Shown here in pieces: positions 18,375 to 28,663 of a DNA stretch of 64,000 nucleotides. The stretch lies in assembly GCA_014860445.1 (NCBI GenBank), contig JACZJT010000057.1, positions 1 to 64,000 of the forward strand. Direction: 5' to 3'. This DNA is from Burkholderiales bacterium (GTDB lineage Bacteria; Pseudomonadota; Gammaproteobacteria; Burkholderiales; SG8-39). A model generated the notes under the pieces. It saw nothing but the letters and a program-made list of their open reading frames with translations. It did not search any database and was not told the origin of the DNA. The position numbers and the translations under genes are program-made. The number at the start of each line of letters is the position of its first letter. The stretch's first letter is position 1.

Positions 18375-19220
18375 TTACCGGGTCCCGCGCACCGGCAAGT
18401 GCGGCAGTGCAAAGCCCTGGTTATAGGCAGCACGCGTAATCAAGACGAACTTGAATTGCCAGCCTGTCGCCAGCGCTGCAAGGCCGGCCAAGGGAAGGAG
18501 AACGCGCGCAAAATTCGGCGCCAGCCATCCGATCAGCATCAGCGCCAGCGGCGCGATGGTTCCGAACTGGATGAGAACCTTGCCCGCGCCTTCCAGCTTT
18601 GCTTTCGCTGCCCGCACTGCAGTTTTCGCGACACCGTTCCGATACATGGACCAGACGATGGCACGCGCGATCAGCGCAATCGCGAGATAGCTCATCGCAA
18701 TCCCGGCGGATCTTCCCGCCAGCACGGTCACTGCGACGTACAAGCCCGCGCCTTCGGCCAGCGCGGTCGCGAATATGAGCCATATCAGAGCCGGCACCCG
18801 CCACGCCGGTATGCCTTTGGCGGCCTGCAGTATGCGGCCCTGACAATACGCAAACGCCAGTGCGGCCAGCGCCGCGGCCAGCGCCAGCGGCTGGCTGCCC
18901 AGCCAGGCCGCAGCCAGGCCCAGCACAAACACCAGACCCGCCGCAAACGACTCGCGTGTCATCCACGAAGTGAACGGGTTGAATCCGACATTCAGCGCGC
19001 GCAGGGGCCGTCCGATTTCAAACCACACCGAAACCAGTCCGGCGCCGATCAGCGCCATTCCCAGCAGCATTTCGGCGCGCAGCGCGTTACCCGCCGCTCC
19101 CGAGAGCGCCGCGGCGACGAGCAAGCCGGCTCCTGCACTGCCGAACATGAAATTGAAGGCGGCGCGAAAATCCCAGTTGGTCTGGTGCCAGGGATTGGGT
19201 CCGAATTCGTCCTTTGTCAT
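18375..19220 (-). CDS. padD: phenylacetyl-CoA:acceptor oxidoreductase membrane subunit (PadD-like)
   Basis: A 281-aa protein with about eight hydrophobic helices, of the DmsC/NrfD-type quinone-linked anchor class. It begins MTKDEFGPNPWHQTNWDFR. In padBCD-type complexes it anchors the molybdenum and iron-sulfur subunits to the inner membrane and passes electrons to quinone. It overlaps padC by 4 bp. The assignment rests mainly on operon context with padB and padC. Confidence 0.8.
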   Translation of the reverse strand: MTKDEFGPNPWHQTNWDFRAAFNFMFGSAGAGLLVAAALSGAAGNALRAEMLLGMALIGAGLVSVWFEIGRPLRALNVGFNPFTSWMTRESFAAGLVFVLGLAAAWLGSQPLALAAALAALAFAYCQGRILQAAKGIPAWRVPALIWLIFATALAEGAGLYVAVTVLAGRSAGIAMSYLAIALIARAIVWSMYRNGVAKTAVRAAKAKLEGAGKVLIQFGTIAPLALMLIGWLAPNFARVLLPLAGLAALATGWQFKFVLITRAAYNQGFALPHLPVRGTR

Positions 19221-19870
19221 ACGGTCTCCTTCTTATCCCAGATGTAGTAAAAACCCGGACCGGTGCCGAGTTCCTCGTGCATGCGGAAGGTCTGATTTTC
19301 GGCGAGCAGTTGCGAAATATTGCTGTCCGGATCGTCGAAGTCACCAAAGCTCAGCGTCTGCGTGATGCAACTGTTGACGCAGGCTGGCGTGGCCTCGGGA
19401 TCGATGCCGGGCTTCAGCCCTTTCGCCAGTCCGGCGTCGATGCGGTCGACGCAGAAGGTGCACTTCGTCGCCACCGCCAGTCGCTTGGGATCAAAGCCCT
19501 GCTCTTCGGAAGCCGTTGCCTTTCCATAGGCGAAACTCGCAAGGTCGGTCTTGTAGCGCGCCTGATACGGACAGGCGACCGCGCAATAGCTGCAACCGAT
19601 GCACAGGTCGTAGTCGATGGTCACGATGCCGTCCGGCCGTTTCTTGGTCGCGGTGGACGGGCACACGTGCATGCACGGCGGGTCCTCGCAATGCATGCAA
19701 CCGACCGGCACGAAGCTGCGCTTCACGTTCGGATATTCGCCGACCTCCATGTCGAGCACGCGTCGCCACTGCACCCCCGGCGGGGTCGCGTTGGTCTGTC
19801 GGCAGGAGGCGGTACAGGTCTGGCAGCCGACGCAGCGGCGCAGATCGGCGACCATGGCCCAGCGGGTCAT
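19217..19870 (-). CDS. padC: phenylacetyl-CoA:acceptor oxidoreductase iron-sulfur subunit (PadC)
   Basis: A 217-aa four-cluster ferredoxin subunit of the DmsB/NrfC type. Cysteine sets are C13/C16/C19/C23, C58/C61/C66/C70 and C90/C93/C96/C100, with a fourth set from CTFC and CVNSC. It relays electrons from the PadB molybdenum site to the membrane subunit. The frame is open about 240 codons further upstream inside padB. The ATG at 19870, overlapping the padB stop (ATGA), is chosen because the first cluster motif starts at residue 13 there. Confidence 0.9.
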   Translation of the reverse strand: MTRWAMVADLRRCVGCQTCTASCRQTNATPPGVQWRRVLDMEVGEYPNVKRSFVPVGCMHCEDPPCMHVCPSTATKKRPDGIVTIDYDLCIGCSYCAVACPYQARYKTDLASFAYGKATASEEQGFDPKRLAVATKCTFCVDRIDAGLAKGLKPGIDPEATPACVNSCITQTLSFGDFDDPDSNISQLLAENQTFRMHEELGTGPGFYYIWDKKETV

Positions 19871-22614
19871 TTTCCACCCCCTGCGCGCTTGACACTCACG
19901 CGCACCACGTCGGCCCCCGAGCCGGTGGCATCGGTCAGTTCCATGGACATCGGCACCAGCGAATTCATGCTCGGCACGCCGAAATCCTTGGCGAAGGGCG
20001 TCACCCAATGGCTGAACTGCCCGATCAGCAGCAAGGTATCCGGGCGTATGCCCTGGCGCACCACCGCCTTCGCGCTGACCTTGTTCAATGGCGTGGCGAT
20101 CTCGACGATGTCGCCGTCTTCCACGCCCAACTCCCGCGCGACACCGGTGTTGATGATGACGCCGCGGTGTCCGGACACGTTGTCGGCCACTTCCTTGATC
20201 AGCTGGATGCCGACATTGTTGCCCCAGGAATACTGCATGCTGCGCGAGGTCAGCAGCCAGAACGGATAATCCTTGGTCGTTCCGCCCATCTTCAGCAGGG
20301 ACTTTTCCCACAAGCCGGGAAAATCCTTCCACACCGGCAAAGTCTGGTACTCCGCAAGCTGCTCGTTCCACCACTGCATGTCGTTTTCGTGCAGCCGGTT
20401 GCCGAGCTCCTTGCCGATCCGGTACAGGCGTTCCTGATAGGGCATTTCGAATCGCAGGCCCTGCGCCACCATGGTCGGATACAAATACCAGTCCGCATGC
20501 GCGAACGGCTTGGTGGCGAGTCCGTTTTCCTTCCACCATTCCAGGTCGTGAATTTCCTTGCCATTCGTCAGATCGGCACTCGCCGCCTTGCACACCGCGT
20601 TCCAGATTTCGTCGCGGCCGTGCGAAGTTGCAGTGTCGAGCGAAAAATCCCAGCCGTCGCCCTTGAGCGGCACGCCTGCCGCGCCGCGGTTGATTGCTGC
20701 GTTGTAGTCTTCGAGCAGGCCGGTGCGACGCGCAAGTTCCGTAGCGATATCGGTGAAATCGCGCGCTTCGCCCTGTGCCGTGACCACCGGCTGGCGCAGT
20801 GCGTAACCCTCGTGCTCCCAGAACTGCTCGATATATTTGGAGCCGCCGATGCGTATCAGCTGCAGGCTCTCCAGGTCGGTCGCGTCCGGCAGCAGAATGT
20901 CCGCCATGTGATTGGTCTCGTCGCGCGTATAGGCCATGGCGACGACAAAGGGAAAGCGCGCCATCGTCGCCGACACGCCCTTGGTGTCCCAGAACGATAT
21001 CGCCGGGTTGGTGCGATAGACGAACCAGACCTCGGGCAGCGTGACGGTGGGCAGGCCCTTGGGTGTCTCCTTCTGGAACATCCAGGAGAAATGCGTCGGA
21101 CCCAGCGCCTGGCTCCAGGGCCCGTTCGCGGCGAGCGGCACCATGGTGCGATAGGCGTTGCGTATATTCGGCCGCGGGCTCCAGGTTTCGCGGTCGGTGG
21201 GATTCATCGGATAGTGCATGAATCCGTCCGGTCCCGGCGTCACGCTCTCCAGCCGCTCTGCCAGCGGCCGGTTGAGTCTGACCGTCGTTCCCAGTGTTCC
21301 ACCCGGGACTTCAAGGCCGCCCACCAGCACCGCAAGCAGCGTGCGCGCCCATACGCACTCAAAGCCGCCCCAGCCGTTGTTCACGGTCTTGCCCAGGCTG
21401 ACCGACACCGGCCTGTAGGGCAGCGTCTTGCCCTCGATTTCGATGGTCGCGCCGACCTGCGCGTGATCGAGATACTCGTTGGCGATGCGGCGCATGGTCG
21501 TCGCGGGCACGTCGCAGATGCCGGCGGCCCACTCGGGCGAGTAGGGCTGCACGTGCGCCACGAGTTTGCTGAATGCGGGACTGCCCTCCAGCCTGCCCTT
21601 CGCAAGCACCTCGGCGTCGGGACCGATTTCTATCGCATCGCAGGTAAAAGTGCCTTCCAGGGCGGGATCGCAACCCGGCGTGTCGTGCGCCACCGCGGCG
21701 TTGCGCTTCAGGTCCCACAGCAGCGGTTTTTTCGTCTCCGCGTCGCGCAGGAAAAATCCGTTCGCGCCGACCAGATAAGGCGAATTGGAATGCTGCTTGA
21801 GAAACTCGATGTCCAGGCGCTCGCGCGCGACCTCGTGCAGCAGCACATGTACCAGTGCATACAAAAATGCCGGATCGGTCTTGGGCTTGATCGGCACCCA
21901 TTCTGCCGAGCACGCGCCCGTTACCGACAGATGCGGCTCGACCTGCACCCGTTTCATGCCGCGCTCGCGCGCGTTGGCGTGGCGCCATACGCCTACGACG
22001 CCGCCGGACGCTTCCACATTCGCGCCGCAGGAAATGACGTAGTTGCACATCGGCGTATCGGGACAAACGGTGAACGCGCGATGCCAGAATTCTCCGTACA
22101 GATGCTCGGAGTGGGTGCATTTCACCCCCTGCCCCGAGCCGAATCCCATGTCGATGGGCCCCCACGCGGCGAGGAACGCGGGAAACGTGCCCATGTAGGA
22201 CTGCGGCGTGCCGCCGCCGCCGAAATTCGCCGCCACTTTGGGATATCCGGATGCGTCGAGCAGTCCCGCCTCCCTGACGCCACGCAGCTTCGCAGCGATG
22301 GTATCGAGCGCTTCGTCCCAGGATATCGGAACAAAGCCGGGGTCCTCGTTTCTCCCCTTGTTCGGATTGCTGCGCCGCATGGGCGTCAGCACGCGGTTGG
22401 GGTTGTAGGTCTTCTGCACCAGGCCGTAGGCTTTCACGCACACCTTGCCGCCACCCGGATGCACTCCGCAGGCGGCGAAGTTCGGTTCCACTTCGGTGGC
22501 CACGCCGTCGACGACCTTAACCGTGAGCAGGTCGGGGCCGGCCACGCACTGGTAGCAGTAGGTCGCGCGTTTGCCGGATGTCGCAAGCGCCGCAGATTTC
22601 TCAGGCGCGTTCAC
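19867..22614 (-). CDS. padB: phenylacetyl-CoA:acceptor oxidoreductase molybdopterin subunit (PadB)
   Basis: A 915-aa DMSO-reductase-family molybdoprotein. It has an N-terminal cluster-type cysteine set (C20, C23, C49, C59) and the family element KAYGLVQKTYNPNRVLTPM. It oxidises phenylacetyl-CoA at the alpha carbon to phenylglyoxylate in anaerobic phenylalanine/phenylacetate catabolism. It has no twin-arginine signal, so it should face the cytoplasm, as reported for PadBCD. The start is a GTG at 22614 with only a weak ribosome site; translation probably depends on the overlapping 22-codon frame at 22611-22679. A general arylacetyl-CoA or other molybdoenzyme role cannot be fully excluded, but paaK and the oxoacid oxidoreductases around it support PadB. 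Confidence 0.88.
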   Translation of the reverse strand: MNAPEKSAALATSGKRATYCYQCVAGPDLLTVKVVDGVATEVEPNFAACGVHPGGGKVCVKAYGLVQKTYNPNRVLTPMRRSNPNKGRNEDPGFVPISWDEALDTIAAKLRGVREAGLLDASGYPKVAANFGGGGTPQSYMGTFPAFLAAWGPIDMGFGSGQGVKCTHSEHLYGEFWHRAFTVCPDTPMCNYVISCGANVEASGGVVGVWRHANARERGMKRVQVEPHLSVTGACSAEWVPIKPKTDPAFLYALVHVLLHEVARERLDIEFLKQHSNSPYLVGANGFFLRDAETKKPLLWDLKRNAAVAHDTPGCDPALEGTFTCDAIEIGPDAEVLAKGRLEGSPAFSKLVAHVQPYSPEWAAGICDVPATTMRRIANEYLDHAQVGATIEIEGKTLPYRPVSVSLGKTVNNGWGGFECVWARTLLAVLVGGLEVPGGTLGTTVRLNRPLAERLESVTPGPDGFMHYPMNPTDRETWSPRPNIRNAYRTMVPLAANGPWSQALGPTHFSWMFQKETPKGLPTVTLPEVWFVYRTNPAISFWDTKGVSATMARFPFVVAMAYTRDETNHMADILLPDATDLESLQLIRIGGSKYIEQFWEHEGYALRQPVVTAQGEARDFTDIATELARRTGLLEDYNAAINRGAAGVPLKGDGWDFSLDTATSHGRDEIWNAVCKAASADLTNGKEIHDLEWWKENGLATKPFAHADWYLYPTMVAQGLRFEMPYQERLYRIGKELGNRLHENDMQWWNEQLAEYQTLPVWKDFPGLWEKSLLKMGGTTKDYPFWLLTSRSMQYSWGNNVGIQLIKEVADNVSGHRGVIINTGVARELGVEDGDIVEIATPLNKVSAKAVVRQGIRPDTLLLIGQFSHWVTPFAKDFGVPSMNSLVPMSMELTDATGSGADVVRVSVKRAGGGK

Positions 22615-22679
22615 GGCTGCACCGCCTTGCGCGCCCAGGATGCAATCCCGACTGTTTCTCTGGTCAGGCTCATGTGCAT
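22611..22679 (-). CDS. 22-codon upstream reading frame coupled to padB
   Basis: ATG at 22679 with AAGGAGA 8 nt upstream encodes MHMSLTRETVGIASWARKAV plus two more residues. It stops at TGA (22611-22613), overlapping the GTG start of padB. The strong ribosome site here and the weak one at padB suggest translational coupling or a leader peptide. No homologue is recognised. Confidence 0.4.
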   Translation of the reverse strand: MHMSLTRETVGIASWARKAVQP

Positions 22680-22829
22680 AACGTCTTCTCCTTTGGATGC
22701 AAACGGGGAACTGTCCCGCCGCATGGGCGCGGAACCCCGCCTGAATACTGGTTCAGTGGGTTCAGATCATAGACCGCGCCGCGCGCACAGTGCTTGCCAA
22801 TTTCGTCCTCATAGGGGGTATGTTTAGCA

Positions 22830-22835
22830 TATAAT
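22830..22835 (+). promoter_or_regulatory. -10 element before lrp
   Basis: TATAAT lies 30 bp before the lrp ATG. No convincing -35 stands 16-18 bp upstream. The same 186-bp region must hold the divergent padB promoter and contains a direct repeat GGTTCAG (22750-22756, 22759-22765). Confidence 0.4.
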
Positions 22836-22865
22836 TTCTCACATAAAGCCAATACGAGGTGTTTA

Positions 22866-23345
22866 ATGCCAGATTTTCGACTTGACCGAACCGACCGAAA
22901 AATCCTCGAAATCCTGCAAAAAGAAGGCCGGCTGAGCAATCTCGAACTCGCCGAACGTGTCGCACTTTCGCCTTCCCCGTGCCTGCGCCGGCTCAAGCGC
23001 CTGGAGGACAGCGGCGTGATCCGCCAGTATGTGGCGCTGGTCGATTCGCTCAAGGTCGGTCTCGGCCTGTTAGCCTACGTTTCCGTCAAGCTTGAGAAGC
23101 GCGGCGAAGGTGCGGTCAAGGCATTCGCGCGCGCGGTGCAGAACTGGCAGGAGGTCGTCGCCTGCTATTCCATGACGGGCGATCTGGACTATCTGCTGCG
23201 GGTCCACGTGGAGGACCTGGAGCACTACTCGCGCTTTGTGATGAATTCGCTGCTCAAGCATCCGGGAATTACCGAAGTGAAGTCCAGTTTTGCGCTCGAG
23301 CGCGTGAAAGACACGACCGCGCTGCCGCTGGCACACCTCGCCTAG
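22866..23345 (+). CDS. Lrp/AsnC-family transcriptional regulator
   Basis: A 159-aa protein with an N-terminal winged helix (TDRKILEILQKEGRLSNLEL, then SPSPCLRRLKRLEDSGVI) and a C-terminal RAM ligand-binding domain. Family members respond to amino acids or related acids. It is divergent from padB, so regulation of padBCD and the acyl-CoA synthetases in response to phenylalanine, phenylacetate or a CoA ester is a reasonable inference. GAGGTG lies 4 nt before the ATG. Confidence 0.85.
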   Translation: MPDFRLDRTDRKILEILQKEGRLSNLELAERVALSPSPCLRRLKRLEDSGVIRQYVALVDSLKVGLGLLAYVSVKLEKRGEGAVKAFARAVQNWQEVVACYSMTGDLDYLLRVHVEDLEHYSRFVMNSLLKHPGITEVKSSFALERVKDTTALPLAHLA

Positions 23346-23350
23346 CCTGC

Positions 23351-24051
23351 CTACAAGCCAAGGTAAGCCTCTTTCACCTGATCGTCTTCGAGCAATTCTG
23401 CGCCGCTGCCGGCAAGCACCACCCGGCCGGTCTCGAGCACATAGGCGCGGTCGGCGACCGACAAGGCCGCGCGCGCGTTCTGGTCCACCAGAAAGATCGT
23501 CGTCGATGCGGATTTGAGCGCACGCACACAGGCGAAGATCTCTTCTACCAGCTTGGGCGCGAGCCCCATGCTCGGCTCGTCGAGCAAGAGCAGCCTGGGC
23601 AGGGCCATCAATCCCCTGCCCATGGCGAGCATCTGCTGTTGCCCGCCCGATAGCGTACCGGCCGGCTCTCTGCGCTTTTGCTTCAGCACCGGAAACATGG
23701 TGTACACGCGCTCGATCCCGAGCGCGGCCTCCGCCTTGCTGCGCAGATAGGCACCCAGGCGCAAATTGTCCTCCACCGACAGGGGGGCGAATACCTGCCG
23801 CCCCTCCGGCACCTGCACGATGCCCAGGCGCACGCGCTTGTCGGGGGCGGCAGTGGTGATGTCCGCGCCCTCGAAGCGCACGCGTCCCGCGCTTACCGGC
23901 TGCACGCCAGAGAGCGCGCGCAGCAGTGTTGTCTTGCCGGCCCCATTGGCGCCCACCAGCGCCACCAGTTCACCCTCGGCCACGTGCAGGTCGATGCCCT
24001 TCAGCGCCGGTATGCGTCCGTAGTGGCTGCCCAGTCCTTCTACCTCGAGCA

Positions 24052-24055
<4 letters not shown>
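23351..24055 (-). CDS. livF: ABC transporter ATP-binding protein, LivF type (system 1)
   Basis: A 234-aa ATPase with Walker A GANGAGKTTLLRAL, signature LSGGQQQML and Walker B LLLLDEPS. It is last in a five-gene LivKHMGF importer (23351-27950). Start options are ATG at 24055 or 24052; the first overlaps the livG stop. Position between pad and badLM/ior genes suggests uptake of phenylacetate, phenylalanine or a related aromatic acid rather than leucine. Confidence 0.88.
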
Positions 24056-24875
<820 letters not shown>

Positions 24876-24879
<4 letters not shown>

Positions 24880-25868
24880 GCGCCGCTCTCCTTGTCGCCT
24901 ATTTGCTGCTTGCTGCGCGCCTGAAACAGGCGCGCAATGCTGGGCACCACGCCGCGCGGCAGGAAGATCATGGTGCCCATCATCACCGCGCCGAATACCA
25001 TCATTTCATAGTCTTCGAACACTGCCAGCAGTTGCGGCAGGGTAGTGAGCACGGCCGCACCGACCACCGCGCCGAACGTCGAGGCCATGCCGCCGAAAAC
25101 CACCATGGTCACCAATTCAATCGAATGCAGAAACGTGGCCTTGCCCGGCGTAATGAAGCCGGAGTAATGCGCTGCCAGGCTGCCTGCGACTGAAGCGAAC
25201 ACAGCCGAAATCACGAACACCATTACTTTATGCTTGGCGGCGTTGATCCCGACAACTTCGGCGCCGACCTCGGAACTGTGCAGCGCGCGCAATGCCCGTC
25301 CCGCCGGGGAGTCAATCAGATTCTGTGCGAGCCATACGGCGAGCAGCAGCAGGGCCCCGACCACCCAGTACCAGACGCGCTCTCCCTGGAGCACGTAACC
25401 GCCGATGCTGAAAGGCACCACTGCGATTCCATCCGGACCGCCGGTGTAGGCATCTTCCGTGGTGATGACCATAAAAACGATGATCCCCATGCCGAGCGTG
25501 GCCATGGCGAGATAGTGGCCTTTGAGCCGCAGAATGGGGCGCCCGACGAGATAGGCGAGCAAGGCTACCGCGAGCGTGGTCGCGAGCATGGCCGCGATCG
25601 GCGGCCAGCCAAAGCGCGAGGCGAGAATCGCCGATCCGTAGGCGCCCGCACCAAAGAAGCCGGCGTGACCGAGGCTGATTTGCCCGGCGTAACCAATGAG
25701 CAGATTCAGACCAACGCAGACGATCGCGTTCAAGCCCACCAGCACCACGATATCGTAAAAGTATTTGTTGCTCAGAAACAGCGGCAAGAGCGCGATTACT
25801 CCGGCAAGCGCGAGCATTCCTCCGGTTCGCGGCGAGGCCAGACCTACTAATATCGGGCGCGACTGCAT
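24876..25868 (-). CDS. livM: ABC transporter permease, LivM type (system 1)
   Basis: A 330-aa permease with 8-10 hydrophobic helices and the LivM signature GYAGQISLGHAGFFGAGAYG. It pairs with LivH (25872) in the inner membrane. It is separated from livH by 3 bp and overlaps livG. Confidence 0.88.
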
Positions 25869-25871
25869 GGT

Positions 25872-26747
25872 CTAAACGCGCTCGCCGCCGCGCTTGCCAA
25901 ACAGCCCGCTCGGCAGGAAAAACAGGACCACGAGGATGATCACGAACGCAATGGCGTCCTTGTAGGCCGAAGACAGGTAGCCCGCGCTCATGGTCTCGGC
26001 GATACCCAGCACCAGGCCGCCAACCACCGCGCCGACACCACTTCCCAAACCGCCGAGAATCGCGGCCGCAAAACCTTTCAGACCGAGCATCACGCCGACG
26101 TCATAGGAGGTGGTCGTAATCGGCGCGATCAGTATGCCGGCGACCGCACCGAGCGCCGCGGAAAGGCCGAATGAAACGAACAGCACCATGCGCACGTTGA
26201 TACCCACGAGTTGCGCGGCGAGGCGGTTGTGTGAAGTGGCGAGCATCGCCTTGCCCAGAAGGGTGCGCCCGAAAAACCAGGTCAGTGCAAGCACGATCGC
26301 AAGCGTGACTCCGAGCACCCACAGGCTCTGCGGCAGTATGGTCGCGCCACCGATGGGGATGGGCGTATCGCCGGTAAACGGCTTAAGCGCATGAAAACGC
26401 TTGTCCCAGATCACCATGGCCAGACCGCGCAGAAAAATGGATGCACCAATGGTGATGATGATCAGCGTGACCACCGAAGCGCCGCGTGCAGGTTCGACTG
26501 CGAATTTCTCCAGCGCAAGACCGACCAGCGCCGCCGCCACGATCGCAAGCGGGATCGCCAAAAGATAGGGCAATCCCGCCGCGCTTAGCGACACGGTCGC
26601 CATACCACCGATCATCACGAATTCGCCCTGGGCGAAGTTAATGACGTGGCTGGCGTTGAAAATGATGGAGAAGCCGAGCGCGACCAAAGCGTAGATCGCG
26701 CCCACCGTGAGCCCGGTGAGCAGGTACTGGACAAACTGCGCACTCAT
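25872..26747 (-). CDS. livH: ABC transporter permease, LivH type (system 1)
   Basis: A 291-aa permease with the LivH features LGFSIIFNASHVINFAQGEF and a long hydrophobic core. It follows the binding-protein gene by 36 bp. Confidence 0.88.
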   Translation of the reverse strand: MSAQFVQYLLTGLTVGAIYALVALGFSIIFNASHVINFAQGEFVMIGGMATVSLSAAGLPYLLAIPLAIVAAALVGLALEKFAVEPARGASVVTLIIITIGASIFLRGLAMVIWDKRFHALKPFTGDTPIPIGGATILPQSLWVLGVTLAIVLALTWFFGRTLLGKAMLATSHNRLAAQLVGINVRMVLFVSFGLSAALGAVAGILIAPITTTSYDVGVMLGLKGFAAAILGGLGSGVGAVVGGLVLGIAETMSAGYLSSAYKDAIAFVIILVVLFFLPSGLFGKRGGERV

Positions 26748-26783
26748 GTTGCGACCACCTCCTCCATCCCCGGCAGGTGTGCG

Positions 26784-27950
26784 CTACTTGACCAGAGTCC
26801 AGTTGCCTCCTTTGACTTCGAGCATCCGGAACGCGCTCAGGTCCAGGCCCATGTGGTCGGTCGGCGACATGTTGAAGACGCCCGCCGTGCCCATGAAGCC
26901 GTGCGTCGCCTCGATCGCGTCGCGCACCTTGGCCTTGTCCGTCCCGCCCGCCTTCTTCATCGCTTCGACCACAATGTACAGGCCGTCATAGGCGTGACCG
27001 CCGAAGGTCGAGACTTCGGACTTGAAGCGCGATTCGTATTCATTCTTGTAGCTCACCACCACCGACCGCTGCGCATCACTTTGCGGCAGGCTGTCAGCAA
27101 CCAGCAGGGCCGCAGCCGGCAGGCGCACGCCTTCTGCTGCCGGTCCGGCGAGCTTGATGAATTCTTTCGACGCAACGCCATGCGACTGGTACAGCGGCAT
27201 GCTGACGCCGATCTGCCGGTAGTTTTTGGTGACGATCGCCGGACCCTGTCCGAAACCTGCGTTCAGCACCGCCTGCACGCCCGCCGTATTTTTGATCTTC
27301 GTCAGCTGGGCGGTCATGTCGGTATCACCACCGCCATACGTCTCATCGGCAATGACCTCGATACCATATTTCTTCGCCACGCCCAGACATTGGCCGCGCA
27401 TTGACTTGTCAAAGCCGCCGGGCCCGGAAATGAGCGCAATCTTGGAGAACTTGCGCGACTGCATGTCGATGAAAATCTTCTCGCACGCCATGCGGTCGGT
27501 ATGCGGTGTCTTGAACACCCATTTCTTCACCGGCTCGACGATCACAACGGCGCCTGCAAGCGAAATGAAGGGGACTTGTGCAGCTTCGACCAAGGGCACC
27601 ACCGCCATGGTCTCGCCTGTGGTCGATCCGCCCACGATCACGTCGACCTTGTCCTGCTCGATCAGGCGTTTGACGAAAGTGCGTGCTTTTTCCGCATTGC
27701 CGCCCGAATCGTAGGCGACAAGTTCCAGTTTTCTGCCGAGCACACCGCCCGCTGCGTTGATTTTCTCGACATAAAGTTCGAGCGTCTTTTGTTCGGGATC
27801 TCCCAGGAAGGCCGCGGGTCCGGTTACCGAGAGAAACGATCCGACTTTGATAGGGTCAGCCGCAATGGCCGTGCCGGCCATCAAGGTGAAGACCGCGGCG
27901 ACCGCGGCCAGGCCGCGCTTAATGCTGCTACCAGCTTGCTTGGATTTCAT
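26784..27950 (-). CDS. periplasmic substrate-binding protein (system 1)
   Basis: A 388-aa type I periplasmic binding protein with a Sec signal peptide (lysine/arginine start, hydrophobic VAAVFTLMAGTAIA, cleavage near AIAAD at ~31). AGGAGG precedes the ATG. It delivers the ligand to LivHMGF. Relatives in aromatic clusters bind aromatic acids, but the ligand here is not visible from sequence. Its minus-strand promoter probably includes TATAAT at 28082-28087, next to palindrome copy 3. Confidence 0.85.
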   Translation of the reverse strand: MKSKQAGSSIKRGLAAVAAVFTLMAGTAIAADPIKVGSFLSVTGPAAFLGDPEQKTLELYVEKINAAGGVLGRKLELVAYDSGGNAEKARTFVKRLIEQDKVDVIVGGSTTGETMAVVPLVEAAQVPFISLAGAVVIVEPVKKWVFKTPHTDRMACEKIFIDMQSRKFSKIALISGPGGFDKSMRGQCLGVAKKYGIEVIADETYGGGDTDMTAQLTKIKNTAGVQAVLNAGFGQGPAIVTKNYRQIGVSMPLYQSHGVASKEFIKLAGPAAEGVRLPAAALLVADSLPQSDAQRSVVVSYKNEYESRFKSEVSTFGGHAYDGLYIVVEAMKKAGGTDKAKVRDAIEATHGFMGTAGVFNMSPTDHMGLDLSAFRMLEVKGGNWTLVK

Positions 27951-28081
27951 CGTGCCTCCTCATATGTGGTTGGATACGCAACCGCCTATCCGCCCCGGCT
28001 ATTTTTTAGTGCACTGCCTTCGGCCTGGTCGCGCTTAATTCAATAGGCTAGGACACGAGCGCCCATCTGCCTTGTAAATCA

Positions 28082-28087
28082 ATTATA
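28082..28087 (-). promoter_or_regulatory. predicted -10 of livK operon (system 1)
   Basis: A perfect TATAAT on the minus strand, 3 bp from palindrome copy 3 (28090-28109). The palindrome fills the spacer upstream of this -10. The FNR-like site at 28115-28128 is centred ~46 bp before the expected transcription start, so both could act on this promoter. Confidence 0.4.
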
Positions 28088-28089
28088 TG

Positions 28090-28109
28090 GTATTCTCGTA
28101 CTCAAATGC
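28090..28109. promoter_or_regulatory. 20-bp palindromic operator, copy 3 (livK / badL-badM)
   Basis: GTATT-ctc-GTAC-tca-AATGC, with the same single deviation from symmetry as copy 1. It lies 64 bp before the GNAT start and 139 bp before livK on the other strand. Presence before a candidate regulator gene suggests autoregulation. Confidence 0.6.
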
Positions 28110-28114
28110 TATTT

Positions 28115-28128
28115 TTGATCCAGATCAG
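28115..28128. promoter_or_regulatory. FNR/AadR-type site upstream of badL-like gene
   Basis: TTGAT-ccag-ATCAG matches the FNR consensus TTGAT-N4-ATCAA in 9 of 10 bases. It lies 6 bp from palindrome copy 3 and 45 bp before the GNAT start. In Rhodopseudomonas the FNR-like AadR takes part in anaerobic aromatic gene control, so the pairing is plausible. Confidence 0.5.
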
Positions 28129-28173
28129 CTTTTACCGCGAAATCACCACGTCGACGGTGATTGCGGAGGTTTT

Positions 28174-28647
28174 GTGAGCACGCCCCAAGCGCAGAGCCCT
28201 GCCGCGCAGGAATTGCGCGTCCGACAGGCGGAAGCCTCGGACCTGGGACAGGTCATCGCCATCGACGCTGAAGTAACCGGCCTGGAAAAAACCGACTACT
28301 GGTATGAGTTGTTTCATCGCTACGGCGGCGGACGCACCCGCCAGCGCCTGTTTCTGGTTGCGGAATACGGCGATGCCATTCAGGGATTCATCATCGGCGA
28401 AATTCGCGACTGGGAGTTCGGTTCCGCTCCATGCGGATGGGTCTACGGTCTGAGCGTACGCAACAGTGCCCGCCTCGCCGGCGTCGGCGCACGCATGCTG
28501 GATGCGATCTGCGACGGCTTTCGCCACGCAGGTGTGCACAAGGTGCGCACTCTCCTCGGCCGCGACAACAGCCTCGTACTCTCCTTCTTCCGCAGCCAGG
28601 GCATGATGGCAGCCCCCTTCATCCCGCTGGAAAAAGACCTGGATTGA
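28174..28647 (+). CDS. badL: GNAT acetyltransferase, BadL-like
   Basis: A 157-aa single-domain GNAT. It begins RVRQAEASDLGQVIAIDAEV and has an acetyl-CoA loop RLAGVGARMLDAI and a C-terminal GRDNSLVLSFFRSQGM. The GTG at 28174 is preceded by GGAGG; an upstream ATG frame would start inside the palindrome and is rejected. It lies 16 bp before an Rrf2 regulator. In Rhodopseudomonas palustris the GNAT BadL and the Rrf2 repressor BadM control benzoyl-CoA reductase genes, and BadL makes an acetylated aromatic ligand. The pairing and setting here match, but homology was judged by eye only. It also resembles both halves of the tandem GNAT at 10507. Confidence 0.6.
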   Translation: MSTPQAQSPAAQELRVRQAEASDLGQVIAIDAEVTGLEKTDYWYELFHRYGGGRTRQRLFLVAEYGDAIQGFIIGEIRDWEFGSAPCGWVYGLSVRNSARLAGVGARMLDAICDGFRHAGVHKVRTLLGRDNSLVLSFFRSQGMMAAPFIPLEKDLD

Positions 28648-28663
28648 TGCCTGGGAATTACCC

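Noticed and set aside
19516-22827. Plus-strand open frame of 1103 codons opposite padB
   Set aside because: It is the antisense shadow of a GC-rich molybdoenzyme gene, arginine/histidine/alanine-rich with no domain features.
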